Shown: piece after piece, positions 44,264 through 54,094 of the stretch
Position numbering within the stretch: the first letter of the stretch is position 1
Layout of the letters: each line of letters opens with the position of its first letter
DNA from: JBLIRR01 sp049472395
GTDB lineage: Bacteria > SZUA-182 > DTGQ01 > JBLIRR01
NCBI GenBank assembly: GCA_049472395.1
Contig: JBLIRR010000013.1
Location: forward strand, 1-64,000
Reading direction: 5' to 3'
DNA: 64,000 nt
Position numbers and translations under genes: made by a program
Notes under the pieces: generated by a model
Told to the model about the DNA's origin: nothing
What the model saw: the letters and a program-made list of their open reading frames with translations, nothing else
The model's database searches: none

Positions 44264-45540
44264 ATAGTGTTCTCTTCATCAGAGTTCTTTAAATCCTCTT
44301 TTTTCTCAACTCTCTTTGCAAAAGCTTGATAGCGCCTTTCCTCTCTTTTATTTCCCTTTTTTGAATATATATGGCTAATTTTTTGATAGTAGTCAGCCTT
44401 GTTCTTCGGATTCTCATGCACGAGCGATAGATAAAGCTCCAAAACCGAGTCTGAGATCTGACCCGTTTCCATGCAAAGATCAGCATACTTCTGTTTAAGA
44501 AAAGGATCGACCTGACAGCGACATTCACGGCAGGAGCACATTATTTCACTGAATAAATCACGGGCTTCCTCTTTTTCTCCGAGCGCCTCATAGGTAAGGG
44601 CCAGTTCCCTGGCAACCACATCATTCCACCCATACTTTTGCAGAAAACCATGATAAAATGTCTTTGCTTCTTCATAACTCCCGGAACGAAAAAGAGTTTG
44701 GCCCAGAAGAAGCTGAATAGCAAGTGAGTGCTGCAATTCTTCAGGACAGGAGCTTAAGCATTTCTGTGCCCGGTCAAACTCTTTCTGTTCCCAATAAACT
44801 TCACAGAGGAAATGATAAGCTTGCAGGGAATCGGGATGTTTTTGAAGAAAATCTTCCAGCAAAGAGCGTGCTTCTTTGTAGTGTGTGAGATTAAGATGGA
44901 CATTGGCCAGTTCAAGAGGTATATAACTATCATCTGATGTATTCTCTTGGGCAGCATCGGATAATTTGGCCAATGCCAGCGTAAAATCTCCCTGATTAAG
45001 CGCTACATACCCGACCTTAAAATTATTCCCATAACTGCGATACGCTTCTGACATCTTATCAGGAAGAGATCCGGTGAGAACATAAAAATACTCATCCATA
45101 CGTTCCCTGTAATCTTCATTTTCTTCCTCTTCGTTTTCCTCCTCATGGAGTTCGAAATCATGGAAATCATTTTCATACTCAGCTCTAAGTTCTTCAATTT
45201 TCCGGATACTCTCCTCAAGATCTCTTTTTAAATCCTCATCGACCGCTAATTCCGAAGCCAATTGATATTTTTCAATAGCATCATCGTAATTTTCATCATC
45301 ACACATTTTATCCCCGCTCTGTTTATGATGAAGTGCGAGGACATCCCTTGTTTTACTAATTTTTTCTTCTATCCGCCGTTTACTCTCACCATTATCATCA
45401 GAGAATTTTTTAGCATACGTGCTCAAGGCAGTCTCATATTCGATCTTTGCCGCGCCATAGTCTGCTTTCTCAAAGAACACATCTCCTTTTTGTTCATATT
45501 CTTCCGGACTTTTGCCGAAGAAAATACTCAAAAATCCCAT
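44260..45540 (-). CDS. TPR-repeat protein
   Basis: The 426-residue protein consists of tetratricopeptide-type helical repeats (such as AYEALGEKEEARDLFSEI, ILNQ-like ELANVHLNLTHYKEARSLL, CEVYWEQKEFDRAQKCL). A highly acidic stretch (about 125-150) separates two repeat sets. There is no signal peptide, so it is probably cytosolic. Four cysteines cluster in CSCRECRCQV (about 340), an unusual feature. It is third in a minus-strand group after the cyclase and the FecR-like gene (25-base gap). In other bacteria such TPR proteins often accompany FecR/CHASE2-cyclase loci; the role here is unknown. Confidence 0.8.
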   Translation of the reverse strand: MGFLSIFFGKSPEEYEQKGDVFFEKADYGAAKIEYETALSTYAKKFSDDNGESKRRIEEKISKTRDVLALHHKQSGDKMCDDENYDDAIEKYQLASELAVDEDLKRDLEESIRKIEELRAEYENDFHDFELHEEENEEEENEDYRERMDEYFYVLTGSLPDKMSEAYRSYGNNFKVGYVALNQGDFTLALAKLSDAAQENTSDDSYIPLELANVHLNLTHYKEARSLLEDFLQKHPDSLQAYHFLCEVYWEQKEFDRAQKCLSSCPEELQHSLAIQLLLGQTLFRSGSYEEAKTFYHGFLQKYGWNDVVARELALTYEALGEKEEARDLFSEIMCSCRECRCQVDPFLKQKYADLCMETGQISDSVLELYLSLVHENPKNKADYYQKISHIYSKKGNKREERRYQAFAKRVEKKEDLKNSDEENTI

Positions 45541-45565
45541 TCTCGTTACTTATCCTTAATTATCC

Positions 45566-46852
45566 TTAATCGAAAAGACTTCTCCATAGGTCAGCTATAT
45601 TATTTTTAAATTTTTCCCACCACGATATCTTCTCATGGCTGACTTCTTCCTTCTTCTCTTTAACAGTCTTTGTTTCAATCGCCAGGGGATCATCCTCTAT
45701 CCATCCTTCACCAAGGTGCGCTATTCTTTGTGGAGAATCTGTGGGATTCTCTTTTACTGAAGGAGTGCCTGTATCTACACTTGTTTGAGAAGGTGTGCGA
45801 TCATGAGAGACTTTTTTATTAGACGGTGCTTTTACTTCTTTCGTGGTTGAGATATTTTTATCCTTCTTTCTTGTTGATCCTTCCTTTAATGGTCGAGTTG
45901 GTTGCGAATCTAACATTTTAATATTTTCTAGGGCTTTTGATCGTTTCTCAACAGAATCCTTCAAGAATACTACATCATTAGTATCCTGAAACAATTCAGC
46001 TTCAAAGAGTACTTCCTGTTCTATTGCAAGAAGCGCTTTGTTTTTAGCCAATGTTGCTTCACGTTGCGCAAGGTCTGCTACTTTTTGTGCTTCTTGTGCG
46101 TGTAATCGTGCTGCTTCAGTTTTTTCTTTTCCAGCCCTTTCACTGGCTGTTCTGGCCATCCTTGATAAATCAGCGGCCTTTTGAGCAGCGAGGGCTGCTT
46201 TGAATTGGTTTTCAAAGGCTTTTATAGCACTTTGCTGAATAGGTGATTTATCTACAAAAGGATTTGATTTAGGGAGACTCTTTTCTATTATGTCAGAATG
46301 CGAAATGGGAGTAGGGTGAGAGATTGCATTATAATTACCGATAGTATCTGCTTTACCAGTAGCAAGGCCATACTGTGTGTCTCCTTTAATGCCAACTCTA
46401 AACTCACCTGAGGTACCTCTGATACCTGCTGTCATGGTTGGTGTTCTAAATTTAACTCTCTCCTTCTTTTTTACCTTGATATCAAACCATATGCCACCAA
46501 CCAAAAGATTAACCTGACGAGCAGTTACTTTTTTCCTCACCATAAATCCTTCTGCATCTTCTTTCTCAGCAATACTAAGATTAGAATCAAGATCTATCCT
46601 AATGATTCCCCCATCCACAAGACGCACTTCAGCTCGTCCTCTCCTGGTGACTATTTTATCAGTGCTAAATATGATACATGGTGTCTTTTCAAGCTTACTC
46701 CATGTACCTTTAGTTTTTATAAGAACCTCTCCAGAAAAGGAGGTAATCTCTCCTAGTTGTATAGGCTCTCCAGTTCTCGTAGCATGAGCATGCAAAAAAA
46801 TAACCATTAAAAAAGTTACTACCATAATAATAACAAAGGATGTTCGTTTCAT
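45566..46852 (-). CDS. FecR-domain protein with coiled coil
   Basis: The 428-residue protein has a signal peptide (about 1-26). Residues about 35-165 form a FecR domain: EITSFSGEVLIKTKGTWSKL, DKIVTRRGRAEVRLVDGGIIRIDLDSNLSI and KVKKKERVKFRTPTMTAGIRGTSGEF, all typical. A helical segment rich in Ala, Gln and Glu follows (about 215-285), then a Ser/Thr/Lys-rich linker to the C-terminus. FecR domains of this type are periplasmic sensors or structural modules rather than the classical anti-sigma partner, since no sigma factor lies nearby. AGGAGGG precedes the ATG. It lies between the CHASE2 cyclase and TPR genes. Confidence 0.82.
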   Translation of the reverse strand: MKRTSFVIIMVVTFLMVIFLHAHATRTGEPIQLGEITSFSGEVLIKTKGTWSKLEKTPCIIFSTDKIVTRRGRAEVRLVDGGIIRIDLDSNLSIAEKEDAEGFMVRKKVTARQVNLLVGGIWFDIKVKKKERVKFRTPTMTAGIRGTSGEFRVGIKGDTQYGLATGKADTIGNYNAISHPTPISHSDIIEKSLPKSNPFVDKSPIQQSAIKAFENQFKAALAAQKAADLSRMARTASERAGKEKTEAARLHAQEAQKVADLAQREATLAKNKALLAIEQEVLFEAELFQDTNDVVFLKDSVEKRSKALENIKMLDSQPTRPLKEGSTRKKDKNISTTKEVKAPSNKKVSHDRTPSQTSVDTGTPSVKENPTDSPQRIAHLGEGWIEDDPLAIETKTVKEKKEEVSHEKISWWEKFKNNIADLWRSLFD

Positions 46853-46953
46853 TAGTAACCCTCCTTATTATTAAATCCATGTACTAAATTATTATGAACT
46901 AATAATTCATGTAAATAAACCATATTCTCCCCTGATTTGCAAGGGGAAAATTA

Positions 46954-49389
46954 TTATTTTCGCGTTAATTTACACACTCCATCCCAATTCTCAGGTGGAG
47001 GAGACTCTAAAAAAGTAGCACACCTTTCTGCATAGACTTTATAAAGAAAAGCCCTTGTCAAATCCGCTAAATTCTTAAAGGATTCCAATGCGGGTGAAAA
47101 TTGCCTTTGTCGATAAAGATCCAGAGCCTCTTGATACTCTGCAAGCTCCACTTCTTGTTTTTTTGTTTTCTCACTTTCTAAGCCCATGATATCGTAAATC
47201 TTGATTGCTTGCTCTTTACCCTTAACTTTTACCATATCAAGTTCTCGTAATATAAATCCCTCGATTTTTTTAGCGGTAAATTCGCTTACTATAATATTCG
47301 TTCCGTATTGTTTACATAATCCTTCAAGCCTGGAAGCCAAATTAACGCTATCTCCGAGGACAGTGTAATCAAATCTCTCTTCAGAGCCCATATTTCCTAT
47401 AACCATAGGACCAGTGTTTATACCCACTCCTATATTAATGTCCGGAAAACCCTCTTCGTGCCACATTGGTTTTACCCTTTTCAACTCTTCTATCATACTC
47501 AGCGCGGTAGCGCAGGCCATTTGCGGATGTTGTTCAAAGGGGAAAGGAGCACCAAATATAGCCATTATTGCATCACCAATAAACTTATCAACCAATCCAT
47601 TGTTCCTCAAAATGATCTTCGTCATCGCTGACAGATAGGTGTTGATAATATGGACCAACTGTTCCGGGGTGAGGCCTTCTGATATGGTGGTAAAACCTCT
47701 TATATCAGAAAATAAGACAGTAAGCTCTTTCTTCCCACCCCCGAGCCTCAGACTGTCCGGATTTTCTGCCAATTCCTCTACAAGCGTCGGATTCAAGTAT
47801 TGCTTGAAGGCCCCTTTTATAACGCGCTTCTCCTTCTCTTCTGTAAAAAATTTATAGGTGATCACAACTGTTGAAATAACCATTGCATTTAACACAGGAT
47901 ACACAAGATTGATCCATATGTGAAAGAAAAAGAAAAATGAATAGGTCACACCTATCACAAGAATAAATATAAAAAATCCGCATAAAGATCCTTTGATAGG
48001 CGAGAGTTTCGGTAAAAGAAGACCGAGCACCAGTCCAATAACGAGAATCAGGGCAATATCACAAAGGAACGTGTTTCTATTCCTGTAAAGAAAATCTTCC
48101 TGTAAAATATTTGATATAACTGTCGCATGTTTTTCAATACCTGCCATGGATTGACTGAAAGGAGTCGGCCATATGTCTCCTAAGCCAGTTGCCGAACCAC
48201 CAATAAGTACTATCTTATCTTTAAATGTGCCGGCTGGAAGGTTTCGTTGAATAATATCGGCGAATGAATAATACGTGAAAGTACGTTCCGGCCCATAATA
48301 ATTTATAAGAATACGGCCTTTTTTATCAAGAGGGATATATGTGTCGCCGAGTTGTATGCCTTTGCCCAAAATGAGCTGTATGTCGTTATTATCTAAATCA
48401 TAGTATTCTTTGAGGAGGACAATTCCCATGGCAGGATAGTAATTACCGAGTAATTCGATAACCATTGTTTCCCACCGCAGATTGCCGTCAATGTCAGGGA
48501 AAAAGTTTATATGCCCCAGAATCTTCGCATTCGAATAAAACTCAGTAATAGGCAGAAAAATATTGTCGGCAACTGTTATGGGATACCTCTCTTTATTATC
48601 AAGATTGTATATATTTTTTAGAGAAGCCTTTTTGATTTCTTCGGGTACAAATATATTGCGGGAAACCATTACTGCATTTTCATCAGGTGCCGATTCTTCA
48701 TCGAACAAATCGAAAGGAGGCTCATCTTCATCTAAGACTGATTTCTCATCACCTATGGCCGATCTTTCATCGAGCAAATTAAAGGGAGGTACATCTTCGG
48801 GAGATGCATCTTCATCATATCCCAAATCCTCTTCGCATACTGCCATGCTCTTATTAATACTGCTTTCTTTTTTCTCATTAACTACAAAGACAAGAGCAAT
48901 GGCAGCATTATTATTCCTTTTCATTGATTCAGCGAACTTTTGATCATTAGTTGCTTCCGATACTATATGGTCAAGCTTTTCTCCAAATTCAATACCTTCG
49001 GCTGTATCCTGAGATAATGCAAGGGACTTATAATATTGCCTGAGCTCTCTAAGTTTATCACGCTCATAATTCTCCTCAGCTTCAGTTAACACCAAATCAA
49101 AACCTATCACCTTTGCCTGATCTTCGGTAAGTATATCGATTATCTCCGCATGATATGAACGTGGCCATGGCCACATGCCTAAATTCTCTATGCTATAATC
49201 ATCGATTGCAACAATTACAACTTCGTCACTAGGACTCCTGGGTCCCCTTATCTGAAATCGAGAGTCTAAGATTTTTAATTCAACAATTTTAAGAAGTGCA
49301 AATTTATCATTGGCAAGAATATAAAAGGATGTGAATAAAAGGGTAAGGAGAATAGCGAGTTTGAAACTCGTAATTTTGAATAATTTCAA
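46954..49389 (-). CDS. Adenylate/guanylate cyclase with CHASE2 sensor
   Basis: The 811-residue protein has an N-terminal membrane helix (about 9-26), a CHASE2 periplasmic sensor (about 30-420: SRFQIRGPRSPSDEVVIVAIDDYSIENLG), three C-terminal membrane helices (about 445-515) and a class III cyclase domain (about 560-745). The cyclase shows metal aspartates in VLFSDIRGF and FIGDAIMAIFGAP, substrate Lys in LVDKFIGD, and Asp in DYTVLGDSVNLASRL, fitting adenylate cyclase. The sensor contains an acidic insertion of about 70 residues with an internal duplication (PPFNLLDERSA / PPFDLFDEESA). The gene lies 80 bases after parC on the same strand, followed by FecR and TPR genes. Confidence 0.9.
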   Translation of the reverse strand: MKLFKITSFKLAILLTLLFTSFYILANDKFALLKIVELKILDSRFQIRGPRSPSDEVVIVAIDDYSIENLGMWPWPRSYHAEIIDILTEDQAKVIGFDLVLTEAEENYERDKLRELRQYYKSLALSQDTAEGIEFGEKLDHIVSEATNDQKFAESMKRNNNAAIALVFVVNEKKESSINKSMAVCEEDLGYDEDASPEDVPPFNLLDERSAIGDEKSVLDEDEPPFDLFDEESAPDENAVMVSRNIFVPEEIKKASLKNIYNLDNKERYPITVADNIFLPITEFYSNAKILGHINFFPDIDGNLRWETMVIELLGNYYPAMGIVLLKEYYDLDNNDIQLILGKGIQLGDTYIPLDKKGRILINYYGPERTFTYYSFADIIQRNLPAGTFKDKIVLIGGSATGLGDIWPTPFSQSMAGIEKHATVISNILQEDFLYRNRNTFLCDIALILVIGLVLGLLLPKLSPIKGSLCGFFIFILVIGVTYSFFFFFHIWINLVYPVLNAMVISTVVITYKFFTEEKEKRVIKGAFKQYLNPTLVEELAENPDSLRLGGGKKELTVLFSDIRGFTTISEGLTPEQLVHIINTYLSAMTKIILRNNGLVDKFIGDAIMAIFGAPFPFEQHPQMACATALSMIEELKRVKPMWHEEGFPDINIGVGINTGPMVIGNMGSEERFDYTVLGDSVNLASRLEGLCKQYGTNIIVSEFTAKKIEGFILRELDMVKVKGKEQAIKIYDIMGLESEKTKKQEVELAEYQEALDLYRQRQFSPALESFKNLADLTRAFLYKVYAERCATFLESPPPENWDGVCKLTRK

Positions 49390-49469
49390 AAATTTTACCC
49401 CCCATATTAATAGACCCCCATATTCTTTTTTTCGTCATAACTTTTTAGAAACTTCGTTTTCCATTGTTA

Positions 49470-51362
49470 TTAGTTTATTATCTGTTTTATATCTTTTATG
49501 ATTTTCTTTGAGACCTGGTTCCCGCGGCTCACTACTCCCTTGACCAATTGATTACTGAAATCTAATACCTCAGATTTGACCTTTAAGCGGGGTTTAGGTT
49601 TATACACTACTTTTACCCGAAAATCATCCCCTGTTGAAAAGACTTGAATAATTCCCCCTTTTTTAAAAAGGGAGTATTCTTTATCCAGAATAAATTTCTC
49701 TATATGGAATCGCTTGCAAAAGGATATCCCCGAAGAAGGATCTCGATAGATAAGATTAAACAAAATTGTACTATCAAATTTATTCACATATATAAGGTCC
49801 TCACCAATAAATTTCTTATTGGGAATAGTAGTTACCACATATGTTCCATCACTTTTTATATAAAGAATACGGTCATAATCACTGAGAGTAAAAGTATCTC
49901 CGCCAGTGACTTCTGTTCCGATATACCCTTTTTTCTTATCATATCCCACCTTGATATTTGCCAAAGCAACCTTTTTTGCATCTACATTACTAAAAGATTC
50001 TATTTTAGTGCGGCGTGGATAGGAAGATCCATATTTTTTTAAAATGTTCCTAATATATGCAATAGTATATTTGGTCAAATCAGACAAATCTTTTTCTATC
50101 TTCATGATGGAGGTATTTGTGTCCTCGATTTCTTTCAGATTTTTCTCAAGATCAAATCGCGATATTCGTTTTATCTGGATCTGTAGAAGCATTTCAATAT
50201 CATCAAGGGTTACATCCCGTTGGAGCAAGTGACGAAATCGGTTTATGCCGTCAAAAACTACTTTTTTAACGTCTTCATACGTTGTTTGCTCTTCAATGCT
50301 CTTATAAATACGCTCTTCAATAAATATCTGTGTGAGTGTTTTAGCAAAAAGTTTTTCATACTGATTATGAAGATTGATCCTCAATTCAGCCTCAAGATAT
50401 TTCTTCAGCTGATAGGTATAATATTCTAGAACATCATTGACACTAAGCTGCCGGGGTGTATTCTCCTGAATAATATTCAGACTGGTTGAAATTGTTGTCT
50501 CACAGTCGGTAAACGCATAGAGCGCCAGTCTAGTCTCTTCAATATCCGCACCCCGTGCGGGGATAACCTCAATCTCTACATTCTCACTGGTATAATTATT
50601 AATCTGAGATATTTTTATCTTCCCTCTCTTCGCTGCACTATCAATGGAACTAATGAGGGACTCGGTAGTAGAGCCATACGGAATCTCTCGGATGATTAAA
50701 GACCGAGGCTGTTTTATCTCAATAAGCGCACGAATCTTCACCTTTCCATTCCCCTGATCATATTCAGATACATCCATTAATCCCCCTTGCGGGAGATCCG
50801 GATAGAATTCAAACTTTTTATTCTGAAGAAGCATAATTTGGCAATTGAGCAGTTCTGCAAAATTATGAGGAAGAATTTTTGTGGCAAGACCCACTGCTAT
50901 TCCCTCTGTGCCTATAAGCAAGAGTAAGGGAATCTTACTTGGCAAAAAAAGTGGTTCCCTTTTCCGTCCGTCATAGGAATCCACAAACCTCGTAATATCC
51001 TTATTAAAAAGGACTTCCTTGGCAAGGGAGGTAAGTCGGCACTCAATATATCGCGCAGCAGCAGGAGCATCACCCGTATAAATATTTCCGAAATTACCCT
51101 GTTTTTCAATAAAATAGTCTTTGTTGGCCAAGTTCACCAATGCTGCAAAAATAGACGCATCGCCATGAGGATGATATTGCATGGTGTGCCCAACGACATT
51201 CGCCACTTTATTAAACCTGCCATCTTCCATTTCATATAAGGAATGCAAAATTCGGCGCTGCACCGGCTTAAGCCCATCGTGTATATCAGGTATTGCTCGA
51301 TCTTTTATAACATATGAGGCATACTCAAGAAAGTTTTGCCCCATTATCTTCTCTAAACCCAT
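49470..51362 (-). CDS. parC: Type IIA topoisomerase subunit A (ParC/GyrA-like)
   Basis: This 630-residue protein is shorter than E. coli ParC (752) because the C-terminal DNA-wrapping domain is reduced. The catalytic tyrosine is in AAARYIECRLT (Y105), within the winged-helix region GDAPAAARY; LKPVQRRILHSLYEM and QYHPHGDASIF precede it. The tower and coiled-coil parts continue to about 490. The partner ATPase subunit is the upstream gene, 20 bases before it. Together they cut and pass DNA duplexes, probably decatenating chromosomes (Topo IV). The short C-terminal domain also occurs in other ParC/GyrA-like enzymes, so function as gyrase or Topo IV cannot be decided. Confidence 0.88.
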   Translation of the reverse strand: MGLEKIMGQNFLEYASYVIKDRAIPDIHDGLKPVQRRILHSLYEMEDGRFNKVANVVGHTMQYHPHGDASIFAALVNLANKDYFIEKQGNFGNIYTGDAPAAARYIECRLTSLAKEVLFNKDITRFVDSYDGRKREPLFLPSKIPLLLLIGTEGIAVGLATKILPHNFAELLNCQIMLLQNKKFEFYPDLPQGGLMDVSEYDQGNGKVKIRALIEIKQPRSLIIREIPYGSTTESLISSIDSAAKRGKIKISQINNYTSENVEIEVIPARGADIEETRLALYAFTDCETTISTSLNIIQENTPRQLSVNDVLEYYTYQLKKYLEAELRINLHNQYEKLFAKTLTQIFIEERIYKSIEEQTTYEDVKKVVFDGINRFRHLLQRDVTLDDIEMLLQIQIKRISRFDLEKNLKEIEDTNTSIMKIEKDLSDLTKYTIAYIRNILKKYGSSYPRRTKIESFSNVDAKKVALANIKVGYDKKKGYIGTEVTGGDTFTLSDYDRILYIKSDGTYVVTTIPNKKFIGEDLIYVNKFDSTILFNLIYRDPSSGISFCKRFHIEKFILDKEYSLFKKGGIIQVFSTGDDFRVKVVYKPKPRLKVKSEVLDFSNQLVKGVVSRGNQVSKKIIKDIKQIIN

Positions 51363-51382
51363 GAATTATCCTATTCGCTTTA

Positions 51383-53182
51383 CTAGATCAGATTTTCAAT
51401 AATAAATTCTTTTCTTTGAGGGGTATTCTTACCCATGTAAAATTGCAGGATTTCCGGCACCTTTTTTAATTCATCGACTGTGACCTTAATCAATCGAATA
51501 TTATCACCAATAAATGCACGGAATTCTTTGGGGGATATCTCGCCAAGACCTTTAAAGCGGGTGACTTCCGCATCCTTTCCTAACTTTTTCAGGGCTTTCT
51601 TTTTTTCCTCTTCATTATAACAGTAAATAGTTACTTTCTTGTTTCTCACTCGAAAAAGCGGGGTCTCCAAGATAAACACATGCTCTTTTAAAATAATTGG
51701 CTCAAAAAACTTTAGAAAATAAGTGAGAAGAAGATTACGAATATGAAGCCCATCCACATCTGAATCTGTCGCCAAAACAATCTTTTGATACCGCAAATCC
51801 TCAATAGAATCTTCAATATTCAATGTCTTCATAATATTATATAACTCTTCATTCTTATACACCCTGCTTAATTTTTCATCGCAACAGTTTAGAGGCTTAC
51901 CCCTTATGGAAAAAATGGCCTGAGTCTCAACATCTCTGCAGCTCACCATTGAACCGGCAGCGGATTGCCCTTCGGTAATAAAAATCATGGAAAGCTCGCC
52001 CTTGGGTGATTTATCACCTCGATGATATTTACAATCTTTAAGATTAGAAATCGTGATCGAGGTTTTTTTTGCCCTCTCTCTCGCATCTTTTTTGATACCT
52101 TGAAGCTCTATCCGGACTTTTTCATTAGCAGCTATTTTATTAAGAATAGCCTCGGCAATGTCGAGATTCTTATGTAAGAAATCAGAGACTTGATCTTTAA
52201 CCTCCCCCACAATCCATCCCCGAATATCGGTATTGCCCAGTTTATTTTTCGTCTGGGACTCAAATATCGGCTCATCGATACGGATAGAAATGGCCCCCAC
52301 TATGCCATCCCGGACATCAATACCATTAAAGGATTTCTTTGCAAAATCATTAATACCCTTTAAAATTCCTTCCTTAAACGCCGACTGATGAGTCCCGCCA
52401 TCAGAGGTATATTGTCCATTAACAAAAGAATAATAAATGTCGCCATAGTTGACTGTGTGCGTGAATGAAAACTCAAGTCTTTGAGAAGAGGAGTGAATGA
52501 TAGGATAAAGGGCAGCCTCACCAATATCATCATTGAGCAGATCATATAATCCGCGCTTAGAAACGATATCCTCTCCATTGTAGGTAATAATTAAATTAGT
52601 ATTCAAATATACATAATGCCAAAGACGATTTTCCACGATCTCTTCATTAAATCTGTATGGCGGAAAGATTGAATGATCCGGTAAAAATTCAATATATGTC
52701 CCATCAGGCTCATTGGTTGGATACGTGAGATCTTCCTGCAAAATCCCCTGGGCATAAGATATCTGCCGGCAATGACCATCCCTGAATGATATAACCATGA
52801 AATGCTCTGAGAGGGCATTGACCGCTTTACAGCCGACACCATTCAATCCTACAGAGAATTTAAATACATCTTGATCATATTTTGCGCCAGTATTGATTCT
52901 GGAAACACAATCAATGACTTTCCCCAAGGGAATTCCTCTCCCAAAATCACGAACACTGACCATATTATCCTCAATATTAATAATGATCTTTCTCCCAAAT
53001 CCCATGACATATTCATCAATCGCATTATCAATTATTTCTTTCATGAGGACATATATCCCGTCATCATGATTCGAGCCATCTCCTAACCGGCCTATATACA
53101 TTCCATAGCGAAGACGAATATGCTCAATTGATGAAAGAGTCTTAATTTTACTCTCATCATAGTTTAAAACAGCTTCTGCCAT
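51383..53182 (-). CDS. parE: Type IIA topoisomerase subunit B (ParE/GyrB-like)
   Basis: The 599-residue length fits ParE (630 in E. coli). The ATP-binding domain has VLMKEIIDNAIDEY (Glu and Asn for Mg-ATP), VSVRDFGRGIPLG, and NGVGCKAVNALSE. The TOPRIM domain has ITEGQSAAGSMV (where many ParE carry EGDSA) and VLATDSDVDGLHIRN (the DxDxDG metal site). The C-terminal PLFRV and RFKGLGEI motifs complete the subunit. It has no large insertion. The catalytic Glu in EGQSA and the DSDVDG aspartates are intact, so activity is expected. Translation probably continues into parC, 20 bases downstream. The promoter should lie in the region 53183-53260 shared with rlpA. Confidence 0.9.
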   Translation of the reverse strand: MAEAVLNYDESKIKTLSSIEHIRLRYGMYIGRLGDGSNHDDGIYVLMKEIIDNAIDEYVMGFGRKIIINIEDNMVSVRDFGRGIPLGKVIDCVSRINTGAKYDQDVFKFSVGLNGVGCKAVNALSEHFMVISFRDGHCRQISYAQGILQEDLTYPTNEPDGTYIEFLPDHSIFPPYRFNEEIVENRLWHYVYLNTNLIITYNGEDIVSKRGLYDLLNDDIGEAALYPIIHSSSQRLEFSFTHTVNYGDIYYSFVNGQYTSDGGTHQSAFKEGILKGINDFAKKSFNGIDVRDGIVGAISIRIDEPIFESQTKNKLGNTDIRGWIVGEVKDQVSDFLHKNLDIAEAILNKIAANEKVRIELQGIKKDARERAKKTSITISNLKDCKYHRGDKSPKGELSMIFITEGQSAAGSMVSCRDVETQAIFSIRGKPLNCCDEKLSRVYKNEELYNIMKTLNIEDSIEDLRYQKIVLATDSDVDGLHIRNLLLTYFLKFFEPIILKEHVFILETPLFRVRNKKVTIYCYNEEEKKKALKKLGKDAEVTRFKGLGEISPKEFRAFIGDNIRLIKVTVDELKKVPEILQFYMGKNTPQRKEFIIENLI

Positions 53183-53239
53183 TTTTACCTCCCTTGAATT
53201 TCACCCTCCTTTTATAAGAAAATGCCATTTCAATTTTTA

Positions 53240-53268
53240 TTGTCATATACCTTGTGAATGTATATAAT
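53240..53268 (+). promoter_or_regulatory. Sigma-70-like promoter for rlpA
   Basis: TTGTCA (53240-53245) and TATAAT (53263-53268) are 17 bases apart, an excellent match. Transcription would start near 53275, giving a leader of about 94 bases before rlpA (53369). The leader contains GTACC and GGTAC arms at 53291-53296 and 53318-53323 that could form a weak hairpin. I see no known riboswitch in it. Confidence 0.55.
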
Positions 53269-53368
53269 ACACTAAAATTAAAAAAAATTGTACCGTACAC
53301 CCAGCAATTCTCATTTTAGGTACATACCCATGTGGCGAAGGCGGTCAGGTCTTGAAAAAGGTATATAA

Positions 53369-54094
53369 ATGAAAAAATGGAGATCTAAACTTCGCTTTTT
53401 TCTTGTATCTTTATGTATTCTTGGAGGATGTGTTCATACACGACCCACCTCACATTACACGGGAGATGCGACCATGCGGCCATATAGAATTAACGGACGC
53501 ACATATTATCCTACCATTGCTTCAATCGGCGATACCTTTAGGGGTATCGCAAGTTGGTATGGAGAAGAATTTCATGGGAAAATGACCTCTTGTGGTGAAC
53601 GTTATGATATGCATGAACTCACCGCTGCCCATAAAACATTGCCCATGAATACCTTGGTAAAGGTGACAAATCAGAATAATTCTAAGAGTGTTGTTGTCAG
53701 AATAAATGATAGAGGGCCATTTGTTCAAAACAGAATTATTGATCTTTCTTATGCTGCTGCCCGAAGATTGGATGTGGTCGAATTTGGAACAGCGCCCGTC
53801 ATTGTTGAAGTACTCGGCTTCCAGCAAGAACTGCACGCTTCTAATGAAACAAACAGTGTCATTCTCAATAATTTTGCAGTTCAGGTCGGCGCATTTCATC
53901 GATTGGAAGGAGCGCAAATAACAAAAGATTATTATAGGGCAAAATTTACTCAGTACCATACGCTGATTCGACATTTCACTATACAGGATAAATCACTCTA
54001 TCGAGTATGGATTGCCGGATTTCGAAGTGAGCAAGAAGCTAGAGATTTTATAGCAATGGGGAGTTTTGATGGAGCCTTTATTGTAAGAGAGTGA
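53369..54094 (+). CDS. rlpA: RlpA-like septal lytic transglycosylase lipoprotein
   Basis: The 241-residue protein has a lipobox ILGGC (Cys21). The double-psi beta-barrel RlpA domain follows, with GIASWYGEEFHGKMTSCGERYD, HKTLPMNTLVKVTN and VVVRINDRGPF, carrying the catalytic-type Asp and His of the family. Residues about 165-241 form a SPOR domain (NNFAVQVGAFHRLEGAQ...YRVWIAGF) that binds denuded septal glycan. RlpA cleaves glycan strands lacking stem peptides. The gene has its own consensus promoter and a ribosome-binding AAGG, 8 bases before ATG, and lies divergent from parE. Confidence 0.9.
   Translation: MKKWRSKLRFFLVSLCILGGCVHTRPTSHYTGDATMRPYRINGRTYYPTIASIGDTFRGIASWYGEEFHGKMTSCGERYDMHELTAAHKTLPMNTLVKVTNQNNSKSVVVRINDRGPFVQNRIIDLSYAAARRLDVVEFGTAPVIVEVLGFQQELHASNETNSVILNNFAVQVGAFHRLEGAQITKDYYRAKFTQYHTLIRHFTIQDKSLYRVWIAGFRSEQEARDFIAMGSFDGAFIVRE

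Noticed and set aside
53325..53360. GTGGCGAAGGCGGTC resembling a 16S rRNA segment
   Set aside because: Only about 13 bases match; no rRNA continues on either side.
53275..53368. Riboswitch in the rlpA leader
   Set aside because: Some c-di-AMP riboswitches precede rlpA-type genes, but the leader of 94 bases shows none of the expected conserved stems.
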